DNA from: CADEDV01 sp048498035
Lineage (GTDB): Bacteria; Bacteroidota; Bacteroidia; Chitinophagales; Chitinophagaceae
Length of the DNA: 64,000 bases
Assembly (NCBI GenBank): GCA_048498035.1
Contig: JBEHYT010000008.1
Location: forward strand, 121,507 to 185,506
Direction of reading: 5' to 3'
The stretch's first letter is position 1; every line of letters starts with the position of its first letter. The notes under the pieces were generated by a model, which made no database searches, was not told where the DNA came from, and was given only the letters and a program-made list of their open reading frames with translations. Shown one piece after another: positions 7,834 through 17,100 of this stretch. Position numbers and translations under genes: made by a program.

Positions 7834-10365
7834 TCAGTTTCCTACGAGGAAAACAGCATTGCAGAACATAAGTTTACCATTTTCCCAAAAATCCCTGAAT
7901 AATACATCGTCGGCAAGACAGGTGATAGATCCTCCGCCTTTCTGAACAACGCCAAAGAGCAACCCGTCTTTCAACTTGTTTTTTAACCGCGATCCTACAA
8001 ATCCCGCCACCTGGTTGTCTTTGCGTATAATTCCCACGTTCCATCCCCCGCCTTTTAAAAATTCATAGATATTATCATCCAGGCGGAGTGTATAATAGTA
8101 AGCCGGATAGCCATAGGCCAGCGGATGGGTAGTGTCCAATTCCACTTTGTAAATAGAACCCGGGATGGTATTGGGCAAAAAATCTCTTTCGCGATCTTCA
8201 AATCTTTTGATGGCGGCATAGGTATCTGTGTCATCCTCGTCGCCTTTTTTTTCAGCATCGTCTTTTTTTAGTTTGATGCCGAGTTCGGCTTTTGCCAGCG
8301 CCTCTACTCCACCCCCCATGGCAACAACTCTACCACCATTGCTGATCCAGTCTTTGAACGCTTCCAGCGATCCTTTATCCGCAAGGAATTTATAAGAACC
8401 GCCTACAAGTAGTAATACATCGATATCTTTCCAGGTGCTGTTATCAACGTCTGATGCATTGATAAGGGTGATGGGATATTGTAATTCTTTATCGAAAAAA
8501 TGCCATATTTCACCGGCTGTTCCGGAATTTACGCCTTCGCCGGTCAGTAGCGCCACGCGCGGGGCGCGAAGCGGATGAACCTTATCGCTTCCAAAATCAT
8601 GACCCTTGTCAACGAAGCCTGTTGTAATGGGGTATAATTGAACCCCGGCTGCATCAGCCATTGCTTTTACGTTTGTAAAAAGACTTTCTCCCCATGCTTT
8701 ATTGGCAGTGCGAAGCACGAGTATGGAACCCCGGTCGAAATGCTGACCATCTACATCAAAGGGTTGTTCTTCGTAACGAAGCAATATTTTCCTGCGCAGC
8801 AATTCACCCACAAGCTTAACGGTAGAAACGCCATTCCATCGGATTACATACCCGTAGGTTGTTCCGGCGTTCTGCACAGCGTTGCCCGCAGTAAGACCGG
8901 GGCCGGCATTTAATTTTTCGCGGCTCGCGAATGCAGTTAACCCGTATGCATAAGGAACTGACCATGCGGTAATATCATAGGTAGCCGAATCCACCAGTTT
9001 ACTTTTGGGCTCAAATAATACTTTTACAAGTGTACCCTTGGGCTGGTTGGTATTGATAATGATATCTCCCGTTGCAAAAGGGAAATTTTCTTCCTTACCT
9101 GTAGCATAATTATAACCCTTGCCGCTGCCACTTCCTGTTCCATATTGGATCCGGTTGCGGTCAAGCAATTGCAGCAATGCATGAATGCGGTCTTCGTTGC
9201 CCGGTTCTTTTTTGATCACGAACGATTTGTATTCCCCTACACCGTTTTGGATAGCGTTGCTGAAAAAACGGTGATATTCCCGGATCAGCCGGTCTGCATT
9301 TTGCGAAGCCACTTCTATGGTGCTTAGGCCCGTGGTGTAGTGGTGCTGCACGCGATCGTATAGCGTAAGTGTATCTCCCTCATCTGTGATAATCGCGGTT
9401 CCGGAAGTAGAGTGCCCCGCCTGCTCATAGGTCATCCCGATGGCGCCATTGTACAGCGGGTACGTATCTCCATAGCTTGGATAAAAGAGGTCAAAATATT
9501 CCCGGGTGTAAAACAACCACCCGTTTTTGTCGAAATAGCGTGCATTATTTTTACCAACCGTATTTTGAAATTCACGTTGCCACGGCGTAATCACTTCATG
9601 AAAAGGCTCTGCTGCCGGCGCAAAATAATAGGGATCGTTGATATATTGCTCGTGAAAATCAACATGTACCTGTGGCAGCCATTCATTATATAATTTCATA
9701 CGCTGCTGTGATTCCAGTTGCGTTTGCCATGCCCAGTCGCGGTTCAGATCAAAATTATAATGGTTGGTTCTTCCGCCGGGCCACGGTTCATTATGTTCGC
9801 GGGCAACGGGCAGCGGGTTGGCATTTACGCCCACCACGGAATTGAACCAGTTTACATAGCGGTCGCGGCCGTCGGGGTTCATACAGGGATCAATAACCAC
9901 GACCGTATTTTGCAACCAACTTTTGGTGTTGGTATTGGCGGGATCTACAAGCGCAAACAGCGTTAGCATGGCTGCTTCAGAGGAAGATGTTTCGTTGCCA
10001 TGCACGTTGTAACTTAACCAAACAATCGCCGGTGCATGGTCTTCCATAGGTGCCATTTTATCCCGCGCCAAACCGGCAAGGCGCATATTGTTCTGGCGAA
10101 TACCGTCTATGTTTTTCATATTCTCTGCAGACGATACAATTGCTACCAGCAATTCGCGGCCCTCGTTGGTTGCCCCGTATGTTTGCAGTTGCACCATCGA
10201 GGGTGCCTGGCGGGCTACGTGCTTAAAGTAATCCAGCACCTTCCAATGCGGTGTGTACCGGCTACCCACCGGATAGCCGAGGAATGCCTGCGGGGATTGG
10301 ACCTGGGCGGCCACATTAAGAACAAAGCATCCAATACCTATCAGAAGAACAAATCTTTTCAACAT
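7834..10365 (-). CDS. Exported M14-family zinc carboxypeptidase
   Basis: The start at MLKRFVLLIGIGCFVLN gives a signal peptide ending at VAAQ. The M14 catalytic region is seen in NVHGNETSSSEA (zinc His and Glu), DPCMNPDGRDRYVNWFN (substrate-binding Asn and Arg) and the third zinc ligand in VHVDFHEQY. At about 843 aa it is much longer than a bare carboxypeptidase; the C-terminal half includes a GATase-like region (LLTGEGVNSG, DVLLLVGGSYKF, GGRVVAMGGG), like its PIG-L neighbour. Predicted role: trimming C-terminal residues from peptides or peptide conjugates in the periplasm. A promoter with both consensus boxes lies 18 bp upstream of the start, making this the likely first gene of the operon. 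Confidence 0.88.
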   Translation of the reverse strand: MLKRFVLLIGIGCFVLNVAAQVQSPQAFLGYPVGSRYTPHWKVLDYFKHVARQAPSMVQLQTYGATNEGRELLVAIVSSAENMKNIDGIRQNNMRLAGLARDKMAPMEDHAPAIVWLSYNVHGNETSSSEAAMLTLFALVDPANTNTKSWLQNTVVVIDPCMNPDGRDRYVNWFNSVVGVNANPLPVAREHNEPWPGGRTNHYNFDLNRDWAWQTQLESQQRMKLYNEWLPQVHVDFHEQYINDPYYFAPAAEPFHEVITPWQREFQNTVGKNNARYFDKNGWLFYTREYFDLFYPSYGDTYPLYNGAIGMTYEQAGHSTSGTAIITDEGDTLTLYDRVQHHYTTGLSTIEVASQNADRLIREYHRFFSNAIQNGVGEYKSFVIKKEPGNEDRIHALLQLLDRNRIQYGTGSGSGKGYNYATGKEENFPFATGDIIINTNQPKGTLVKVLFEPKSKLVDSATYDITAWSVPYAYGLTAFASREKLNAGPGLTAGNAVQNAGTTYGYVIRWNGVSTVKLVGELLRRKILLRYEEQPFDVDGQHFDRGSILVLRTANKAWGESLFTNVKAMADAAGVQLYPITTGFVDKGHDFGSDKVHPLRAPRVALLTGEGVNSGTAGEIWHFFDKELQYPITLINASDVDNSTWKDIDVLLLVGGSYKFLADKGSLEAFKDWISNGGRVVAMGGGVEALAKAELGIKLKKDDAEKKGDEDDTDTYAAIKRFEDRERDFLPNTIPGSIYKVELDTTHPLAYGYPAYYYTLRLDDNIYEFLKGGGWNVGIIRKDNQVAGFVGSRLKNKLKDGLLFGVVQKGGGSITCLADDVLFRDFWENGKLMFCNAVFLVGN

Positions 10366-10383
10366 GCGGCTATTTTTAGAGGC

Positions 10384-10415
10384 CCAATTTACGGGGAAAG
10401 GCTGAACGGGGCAAA
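10384..10415 (-). promoter_or_regulatory. Bacteroidota-type promoter of the M14/PIG-L/symporter operon
   Basis: On the minus strand, TTTG (10415-10412) is followed after 20 bp by TAAATTGG (10391-10384), seven of eight positions of the Bacteroidota consensus TTTG-N19/20-TAnnTTTG. The peptidase ATG lies 18 bp further on, so the leader would be only about ten bases long. Confidence 0.55.
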
Positions 10416-10462
10416 GTTGAAGGCCCCCTGACTGCATTGGATTGCAAATATTTTAAATAAGA

Positions 10463-10495
10463 GGAAAAATAGCTTGTCTTACGGCAAGCTTTTCC
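10463..10495. promoter_or_regulatory. Inverted repeat in the divergent intergenic region
   Basis: GGAAA and AGCTTG (10463-10467, 10471-10476) pair with CAAGCT and TTTCC (10485-10490, 10491-10495) around an 8-base loop. It sits 17 bp before the gamma-glutamyltransferase start and upstream of the divergent peptidase operon. It could be an operator or an mRNA hairpin. Confidence 0.35.
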
Positions 10496-10511
10496 TTCTT
10501 AACTTCCCGTC

Positions 10512-12242
10512 ATGAAAATGCACGACTTATATTTCAAACCGTTATTGGCAGTGTTTGTTTGTTTTATCGCTGCCTGTGGAAGCAGTAATCATTCGTCGCA
10601 GTCGGTTGGTATTGATCCTTACCAATACAAGTCTGTAAAAGATATTGACGCCACGAATGGCGCTGTGGTATCTGCCCATCCCCTGGCGAGCCAGGTGGGT
10701 GTGGAAATTTTAAAGAAAGGCGGGAATGCGATGGATGCAGCGATTGCCACACAGTTGGCACTGGCTGTGGTTTATCCCGGCGCCGGAAATATCGGCGGGG
10801 GTGGTTTTACGGTGGCACGCCTGGCAGATGGCCGGTTGCTGGCACTGGATTATCGTGAAAAAGCACCGGGCCATGCGTCCCGCGATATGTATGTTGACGC
10901 AGATGGCACGCCCCGGACCGATAAGAGCCAGAACGGGCATCTTTCTTCCGGTGTGCCGGGCACCGTGGCAGGTTTGTTTGAAGAACACAAATACGCCACA
11001 CTTCCATTTGCTACGCTCATTCAACCCGCCATTGACCTTGCCGAAAAGGGCTTTGTGATTACCGAGCACGAAGCGGGTTCACTGAACAGTATCCAGGATG
11101 AGTTGAAAAAATATAATTCGCGCAGCAATGCATTTATGAAAGCATCCGGCTGGAAAGGTGGCGATACATTGATCCAAAAAGACCTGGCTGCTACGCTCCG
11201 GCGCATTGCGGAACAGGGTGCAGACGGTTTTTACAAAGGAACTACTGCAAAGTTGATCGCGGAAGAAATGCAGCGGGGTGCCGGAATCATTACCGAGGAA
11301 GATCTTGCCAACTACAAGGTAGCATCGCGCCCTGCGCATGTATTTGATTACAAAAATTACCAGGTTGTTAGTATGCCGATGCCCAGCAGTGGCGGACTTT
11401 TATTGAACCAGATGATGAAAATGGTGGAATCAAGACCGCTGGCGCAAATGGGTTATAATTCCCCCGAAGCCGTACAACTGATGACAGAAGTGGAGCGAAG
11501 GGCTTATGCCGACCGCGGTGAATACATGGGTGACCTGGATTTTTACAAAGTGCCGGTAAAAGAACTTACGGACACAACCTACCTGGCAAACCGGATGAAG
11601 GACTATCAACCAGGAAAAGCGGGCAACAGCAAAACAACCGGCCCGGGAAAACCAGGACACGAAAGTGAAGAAACCACGCACCTCAGTGTTATTGACAATA
11701 AAGGAAACGCGGTTTCTATTACCACTACACTGAATAATGGATACGGAAGCAGAACTGTTGTGGGCGGCGCCGGTTTTTTCCTGAACGACGAAATGGATGA
11801 TTTCAGTATAAAGCCCGGAGTGCCGAATATGTATGGTGCAGTAGGTGGCGAGGCCAATGCCATTGCGCCGAATAAACGGATGCTCAGTTCTATGACGCCA
11901 ACGGTGGTGTTAAAAGATAATAAGCCTTATATCGTGGTGGGAACACCGGGCGGCACTACCATACCCACATCTGTGTTTCAAACGTTGATCGACATACTGG
12001 ATTTTGGGATGAATACGCACGATGCGGTAAACGGACCGAAATTTCATCACCAGTGGTTGCCGGATGTGATTTATGTTGAAAAGGATTTTCCGCAAGCAAC
12101 AATCGACGCATTGAAGAAGATGGGGTATAGTTTTGACTCAAAGGGCGGCATTGGACGCGTAGAAGCAATACGGGTAACGAAAGATGGACATTTTGAAGCA
12201 GTAGCAGATCACCGCGGCGATGACTCAGCGGCGGGTTACTAA
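10512..12242 (+). CDS. ggt: Gamma-glutamyltransferase, lipoprotein form
   Basis: A 576-aa proenzyme that cleaves or transfers gamma-glutamyl groups of glutathione and related peptides. The N-terminus (AVFVCFIAACGSS) carries a lipobox with Cys near residue 22, so it is probably anchored in the envelope. Family signatures include GGNAMDAAIATQLALAVVYP, GNIGGGGF and DYREKAPG. The self-cleavage site is the TTH motif at residues 388-390: Thr388 should become the nucleophile of the small subunit, as Thr391 does in the E. coli enzyme. The later GGAGFFLNDEMDDFS and GTPGG motifs are also intact. It is divergent from the M14/PIG-L operon and followed 10 bp later by a DinB-like gene. Confidence 0.95.
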   Translation: MKMHDLYFKPLLAVFVCFIAACGSSNHSSQSVGIDPYQYKSVKDIDATNGAVVSAHPLASQVGVEILKKGGNAMDAAIATQLALAVVYPGAGNIGGGGFTVARLADGRLLALDYREKAPGHASRDMYVDADGTPRTDKSQNGHLSSGVPGTVAGLFEEHKYATLPFATLIQPAIDLAEKGFVITEHEAGSLNSIQDELKKYNSRSNAFMKASGWKGGDTLIQKDLAATLRRIAEQGADGFYKGTTAKLIAEEMQRGAGIITEEDLANYKVASRPAHVFDYKNYQVVSMPMPSSGGLLLNQMMKMVESRPLAQMGYNSPEAVQLMTEVERRAYADRGEYMGDLDFYKVPVKELTDTTYLANRMKDYQPGKAGNSKTTGPGKPGHESEETTHLSVIDNKGNAVSITTTLNNGYGSRTVVGGAGFFLNDEMDDFSIKPGVPNMYGAVGGEANAIAPNKRMLSSMTPTVVLKDNKPYIVVGTPGGTTIPTSVFQTLIDILDFGMNTHDAVNGPKFHHQWLPDVIYVEKDFPQATIDALKKMGYSFDSKGGIGRVEAIRVTKDGHFEAVADHRGDDSAAGY

Positions 12243-12252
12243 ATAAATTAGC

Positions 12253-12801
12253 ATGACAACATTGGGACAGGAATACCTGCAAACCGTGATTCGCAGGTTA
12301 AAATATTATAAAGAGCTTGGGGATACAACAATCAGCAGGCTGGATAACGCGCAGTTGCATTTCCGGGAAAATGGTACGGTCAATAGTATTGCGATGATCG
12401 TTAACCACATGAGTGGAAATATGCTAAGTCGCTGGACCCGTTTCCTGTCGGAAGACGGTGAAAAGGAATGGCGGCAGCGTGATGCAGAGTTTGAAGAGAA
12501 TGATATGGATAAAGCGGCAATAATGGCAACCTGGGATAAGGGTTGGCAATGCATGTTTGATACACTTGAGTCGCTCACGGAAAACGATCTGCTGACAACG
12601 GTTACGATACGGAAAGAGCCTTTATCTGTTATAGACGCTATCAACAGGCAGTTGGCGCATTATCCATACCACGTGGGCCAGATTGTGCAGGTAGGCAAGG
12701 TGCAGTTGGATGCAGGCTGGCAATCATTATCGGTTCCGAAGGGTGGTTCCACGCAGTTCAATTCCAGCAGTGGCCCCAAAGATCCGGCAAAAAAGTACTG
12801 A
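12253..12801 (+). CDS. DUF1572 family protein (DinB-like four-helix fold)
   Basis: A 182-aa soluble helical protein. The pattern YLQTVIRRLKYYKELGDTT, the conserved NHMSGNMLSRW and the late HYPYHVGQIV fit DUF1572, a branch of the DinB superfamily whose members use three histidines to bind a metal; candidate histidines are in NHMS, AHYPYH and YHVG. Some relatives are thiol-dependent transferases, which would suit a gene 10 bp downstream of gamma-glutamyltransferase, but the actual reaction is unknown. The C-terminal 30 residues are polar and probably disordered. It is likely co-transcribed with ggt. Confidence 0.83.
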   Translation: MTTLGQEYLQTVIRRLKYYKELGDTTISRLDNAQLHFRENGTVNSIAMIVNHMSGNMLSRWTRFLSEDGEKEWRQRDAEFEENDMDKAAIMATWDKGWQCMFDTLESLTENDLLTTVTIRKEPLSVIDAINRQLAHYPYHVGQIVQVGKVQLDAGWQSLSVPKGGSTQFNSSSGPKDPAKKY

Positions 12802-12923
12802 GGGCTGACTCATTTGCAAACCCGGATTAAATAGCTATTTTTACGCCCTCATACGTACATCCAGCCCTCCCGATGCGGAGAAGGGTCAAATCCTGAAAAG
12901 CTTTAAAGTTTTAAGCGAAAAGC

Positions 12924-13604
12924 ATGCAAATGATCAAATCTTTTGCGTTGGTTGCTATTGCAGCCTGCGTTGCCCTGTCTACCCGTGCGCAAGTGGAATG
13001 GAATGTATTTGTTGGCCCACAACTTACTACGGCCAGTTATACCGCGCAAAGTGTTAAGCAGCCTACTTCTTATAAACCCGGGATCAACCTGGGTGTTGGC
13101 TTGAAAGTTCCGTTTGAAGGTAATCTCTATTTTGCCCCGGCACTGCAGTATAGTATGAATGGCTACAAGGTAACTTATAACCGCTTCCTGTATCCACCGG
13201 ATCCTGCGGCGCTTGATAACAATGTTACGTTTCACAACCTGGAAACCGTATTCCTGCTGCAGTATGATTTTAGTGCACAGCCAGGTCATTTCTTTTTAAA
13301 GATGGGGCCTTCGATAGACATCCAGCTTTTTGGTCACGAAAAGTTTACAACGCCCAGTGGCGAGGTAAGCAGGAGCACTCCTTTTGGTTTTGATAAATAT
13401 GGTCATTTTTCCGCCAGTGCCGTTGGTCACCTGGGATATGAAACCAGCGGTGGGTTTGCTATCAGCGCGCAATATACTTACGGGTTGGCCAGCATCAACA
13501 ATGCAGATGGCGGCCCGCGTATCCGTCATCGTGCATTTGGCATTACGTTCAGTAAACGAATTGGTTCCAAAAAAATTGTAATAGATACGCGAAACAAACA
13601 ATAG
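12924..13604 (+). CDS. Outer-membrane beta-barrel protein, PorT-like
   Basis: A 226-aa protein with a signal peptide (MQMIKSFALVAIAACVALSTRAQ). Alternating hydrophobic strands follow (VEWNVFVGPQLTTASY, GINLGVGLKVPFEGNLYFAP, LQYSMNGYKVTY), as expected for an eight- to ten-stranded barrel of the PorT or outer-membrane beta-barrel type. The end (HRAFGITFSKRI plus a polar tail) resembles a final strand. An internal ATG two codons downstream is an equally possible start. No partner in the surroundings points to a specific substrate; PorT itself belongs to T9SS, but this family name covers many unrelated barrels. Confidence 0.75.
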   Translation: MQMIKSFALVAIAACVALSTRAQVEWNVFVGPQLTTASYTAQSVKQPTSYKPGINLGVGLKVPFEGNLYFAPALQYSMNGYKVTYNRFLYPPDPAALDNNVTFHNLETVFLLQYDFSAQPGHFFLKMGPSIDIQLFGHEKFTTPSGEVSRSTPFGFDKYGHFSASAVGHLGYETSGGFAISAQYTYGLASINNADGGPRIRHRAFGITFSKRIGSKKIVIDTRNKQ

Positions 13605-13644
13605 GTATTTCTGTTATAAAAAATAACTAAAAAATACCCGCGGT

Positions 13645-14058
13645 ATGGTAGCGTTCCTGCTTTGGCTGTTAATAGGCTCCTCGCCTGCCGGTTCAATTCA
13701 TGTTACTGTAGATCATCTCCGGAACACGAAAGGACATCTTTTACTGAGCCTGTATAATAGCAGTGACGGCTTCCCCGGTGATGCCCAGAAAGCGGTGCGA
13801 AAAGAGCGGGTATCTATTTCCGGCAGTGCTGTTACTGTTGATTTTGACAACCTGCCAGCCGGGGATTATGCGGTAGCTATTTTACATGATGAAAATGATG
13901 ATGGCAAGATGAATACAACCTTTATCGGGCTGCCGAAGGAAGGTTACGGATTTTCGAACGATGCCATGGGAACGTTTGGCCCGCCCTCTTTTCGCAAAGC
14001 TAGCTTCGTTCACACTGCAACCGCTACTACTTCTATCACCATCCGCGCCAGGTATTAA
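13645..14058 (+). CDS. DUF2141 domain protein, exported
   Basis: A 137-aa protein with a short signal sequence (MVAFLLWLLIGSSPAGS) and a DUF2141 beta-sandwich: the HLLLSLYNSSDGFP strand pair, DFDNLPAGDYAVAILHDEN, DGKMNTTFIGLPKEGYGFS and a C-terminal TSITIRARY. The DENDDGKMNT loop is typical and may bind calcium. The family is widespread in Bacteroidota and its function is unknown. It starts 40 bp after the barrel gene, with an imperfect inverted repeat (GGTATT/AATACC) in the gap. Confidence 0.83.
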   Translation: MVAFLLWLLIGSSPAGSIHVTVDHLRNTKGHLLLSLYNSSDGFPGDAQKAVRKERVSISGSAVTVDFDNLPAGDYAVAILHDENDDGKMNTTFIGLPKEGYGFSNDAMGTFGPPSFRKASFVHTATATTSITIRARY

Positions 14059-14141
14059 TTTCGTTTTGGCAGATCGATGGCGGCATTTTCCAGGGAATTT
14101 AGCAACTGATTATACGATGATTTCCAATCTTTGGTATTGAA

Positions 14142-14172
14142 TTTGCCCTAAGCGGACGATTGCCTACTTTTA
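14142..14172 (+). promoter_or_regulatory. Candidate promoter of the TamB-like gene
   Basis: TTTG at 14142-14145, 19 bp of spacer, then TACTTTTA at 14165-14172, seven of eight consensus positions. It lies 19 bp before the CTG at 14192 and 13 bp before the CTG at 14186, which helps place the unusual start of the next gene. Confidence 0.5.
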
Positions 14173-14191
14173 CACCGTCAAATTCCTGACT

Positions 14192-17100
14192 CTGAGGAGG
14201 TTCAAAAAAATACTGACCTGGTTTTTCCTGTCGCTGCTATTCATCGTAATCGCGGCTTATATCTTCATCCAAACCCCGTTTGGACAAAACTGGATTGTTC
14301 GCCAGGTCACCAAGAGGCTGTCGGCCGAACTCCAGACCCGCGTTTCCATTAAACATGTCGATTTTGCGTTGTTTAATGAGATGGACCTCCAGGGTGTGTT
14401 AATTGAAGACCAGCAGCGGGATACGATCCTGTATGCGGGCAATGTGGATGTGCGCATCACCGACTGGTTTTTTATCAAGAAAAATGCGGAGCTAAAGTAT
14501 GTGGGGCTTGAAAATGCGCTGGTAAAATTTCAACGCCAGGACTCCGTATGGCGCCAGCAGTTTTTATTCGACTATTTTACCCCTTCCTCTACCGGCAAAA
14601 GCACCAACAAGAAAGCAGGTATTGCTTTCGACCTGAAAACCATGGTGTTAAAAAATGTCACGTTTATACAACGGGATGAGTGGCTGGGGCAGAATATGCT
14701 GATCCATGTAACCGGGATGAACCTGGATGCCAATGACCTGAGCCTTACCGGTAATAGTTATGATATAAAATCCCTTTCGCTGGTTGAGCCGATATTCAAA
14801 CAATATACGTATACAGGCAAAAAACCCGCGGTAGCAGCCAGCACTGAACCGGCAGTTCCGGATACGGCTTCTCACAAGGGAGGCTGGAATTCATCGGGGT
14901 TGCAGATACGTATTGCAAAACTGGACATCCAGGACGGGACTTATAAATCGGACCAGCAAACCGACCGGGCGGCTTATGCCTATTTTGACGGTCAGCACAT
15001 CGATTTTAACCATATCAACGCGTCTATCAATAACGCCAGGTTTGTGGGTGATACGATCTATTCGGAGCTGAAATTATCGGCACGCGAACGCAGCGGTTTT
15101 GAAGTGAAGGGAATGGATGCGACCCTGAAACTGACCCCAACGGGAATGGCATTCAGCAATATGGAGCTGCGCACCAACCGGAGTACACTGCGTAACTTTT
15201 TCGCCATGTCGTATGATGATTTGTCAGATATGGGGGATTTCATCCACAAAGTGCGGATGGACGCAACTTTCGATGGCGCTTATATCGATAGTGATGATCT
15301 CGGCTATTTTGCACCAACGATGCAATCCTGGAAAAAGAAAATCCAGATAAAAGGAAAGGTACGGGGAACGGTAGATGACCTGGTAGGTAAAGAGTTGCTG
15401 GTACAGGCCGGAAGCAGTACCGTTTTGAATGGGGACATCACCATGACCGGCCTGCCGGACATCAACCAGACTTTTATCGATTTCAAGGCCAATGAATTTA
15501 AAACCACCTACCGGGATGCGGCCATTATTGTTCCCGCCATTCGCCGGGTAACAGCGCCTGACCTGGCAAAAATCCAATACCTCAGTTTTACGGGCAGCTT
15601 TACCGGTTTTATCCGCGATTTTGTAACGTTTGGAACCATTCGTACCAACCTCGGAATTGTAAAGAGTGATCTGAACATGAAACTGCCTGCCGGGAAACCG
15701 CCTGTATATTCCGGTAATATTTCAACTGATAATTTTCAATTGGGACAATTCCTGGGCAATAGCCAGTTGGGCGCTTTATCGATGGAAGGTGTTGTAAAAG
15801 GAAGTGGATTCAGTGAAAATAACCGGTCGGCAGAACTGAAGGGAAATATCCGTTTCGTGGAATTCAATGGATATAAGTACCAGAACATCGCTATTGAAAA
15901 AGGGAAACTTGATAATAGCCAATTTGACGGAACGGTTTCCATGAATGATGAGAATGCGCAATTTACGCTGAATGGGTTGATCGATTTTTCAAAAACGCCC
16001 ACCTTTAATTTTGTGGCCGATGTACAAAAGGCCAACCTGAAGGCATTGAACCTGACAAGGGATGACCTGCAGTTCAACGGGCATTTTAATCTCAACTTCA
16101 CCGGGAACAATATCGACAATTTCCTTGGTGATGCACGCATTGCGGATGCAACACTGAATCTTAATGGCAACCGGCTGCCGTTTGATTCACTTATCCTCTC
16201 GTCTGCTTACGAAAATGATGTAAAGACGCTGAATGTTCGTTCCAATGAATTTGAAGGCACGATCACCGGTGATTTTAATATTAACGAGTTGCCGGATGCC
16301 GTACAATTATTTTTAAATAAATACTATCCCTCTTATATCGCGGCTCCGAAGCGAATGCCAACGAACGAGCAGTTTCATTTTGATTTTACAACCTACTTGG
16401 TGGAAGATTACCTGAAACTGATCGATTCCTCACTGGCAGGTTTCAACAATAGCCACATTGAAGGCGATCTTGACCTGCAACAAAACAAACTGGCGCTTAC
16501 AGCGGATGTTCCGTATTTCCGGTTAAAGGGATATAATTTCAATTCCGCCAAAATAACGGCGAATGGCACTTTAGACAGTCTTTCCCTGACCGGCCAGGCT
16601 TCCAACATCAACATCAACGACAGCCTGAGCGTACCACTGGTTGTTTTCCATGTAAACAGCGCCAATGATATTTCAAAAGTTCATGTGGAAACGGGTGCTA
16701 ACCAGACGCTGGAAAAAGCAAACCTGAATGCGGTGGTGCAAACCTATGCCGATGGTGTAAATATAGAATTTGATCCGTCTGACTTTGTGATCAATGGAAA
16801 AAAGTGGACGATTGACGATAACGGGCGATTACAATTCAGAAGCGAAACGCCTGCAAGCGGAGAACTGGTACTGCGTGAAGGCGTGCAGGAGGTGCGATTG
16901 AAAACCGTACCATCATCCGCCGGTAACTGGAATGACCTGCTGGTGGATCTGTCCAATGTGAACCTGGGCGACTTTTCTCCTTTATTTATGCCGAATAACC
17001 GGTTGGAAGGATCTCTGTCCGGCAATATTAAAGTAGAAGATCCAACGAACAAATTGCATATTACCTCTGAGAACATCAGGACGGAGTTTCTTCGGCTCGA

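Noticed and set aside
13605..13644. Inverted repeat GGTATT/AATACC as a terminator
   Set aside because: The stem is only six base pairs, the loop is long and no T run follows.
14055..14146. Minus-strand open stretch of about 30 codons reading like a protein tail (KDWKSSYNQLL)
   Set aside because: It has no start codon, is preceded by a stop and overlaps the candidate TamB promoter. It could be a gene remnant but cannot be supported as a gene.
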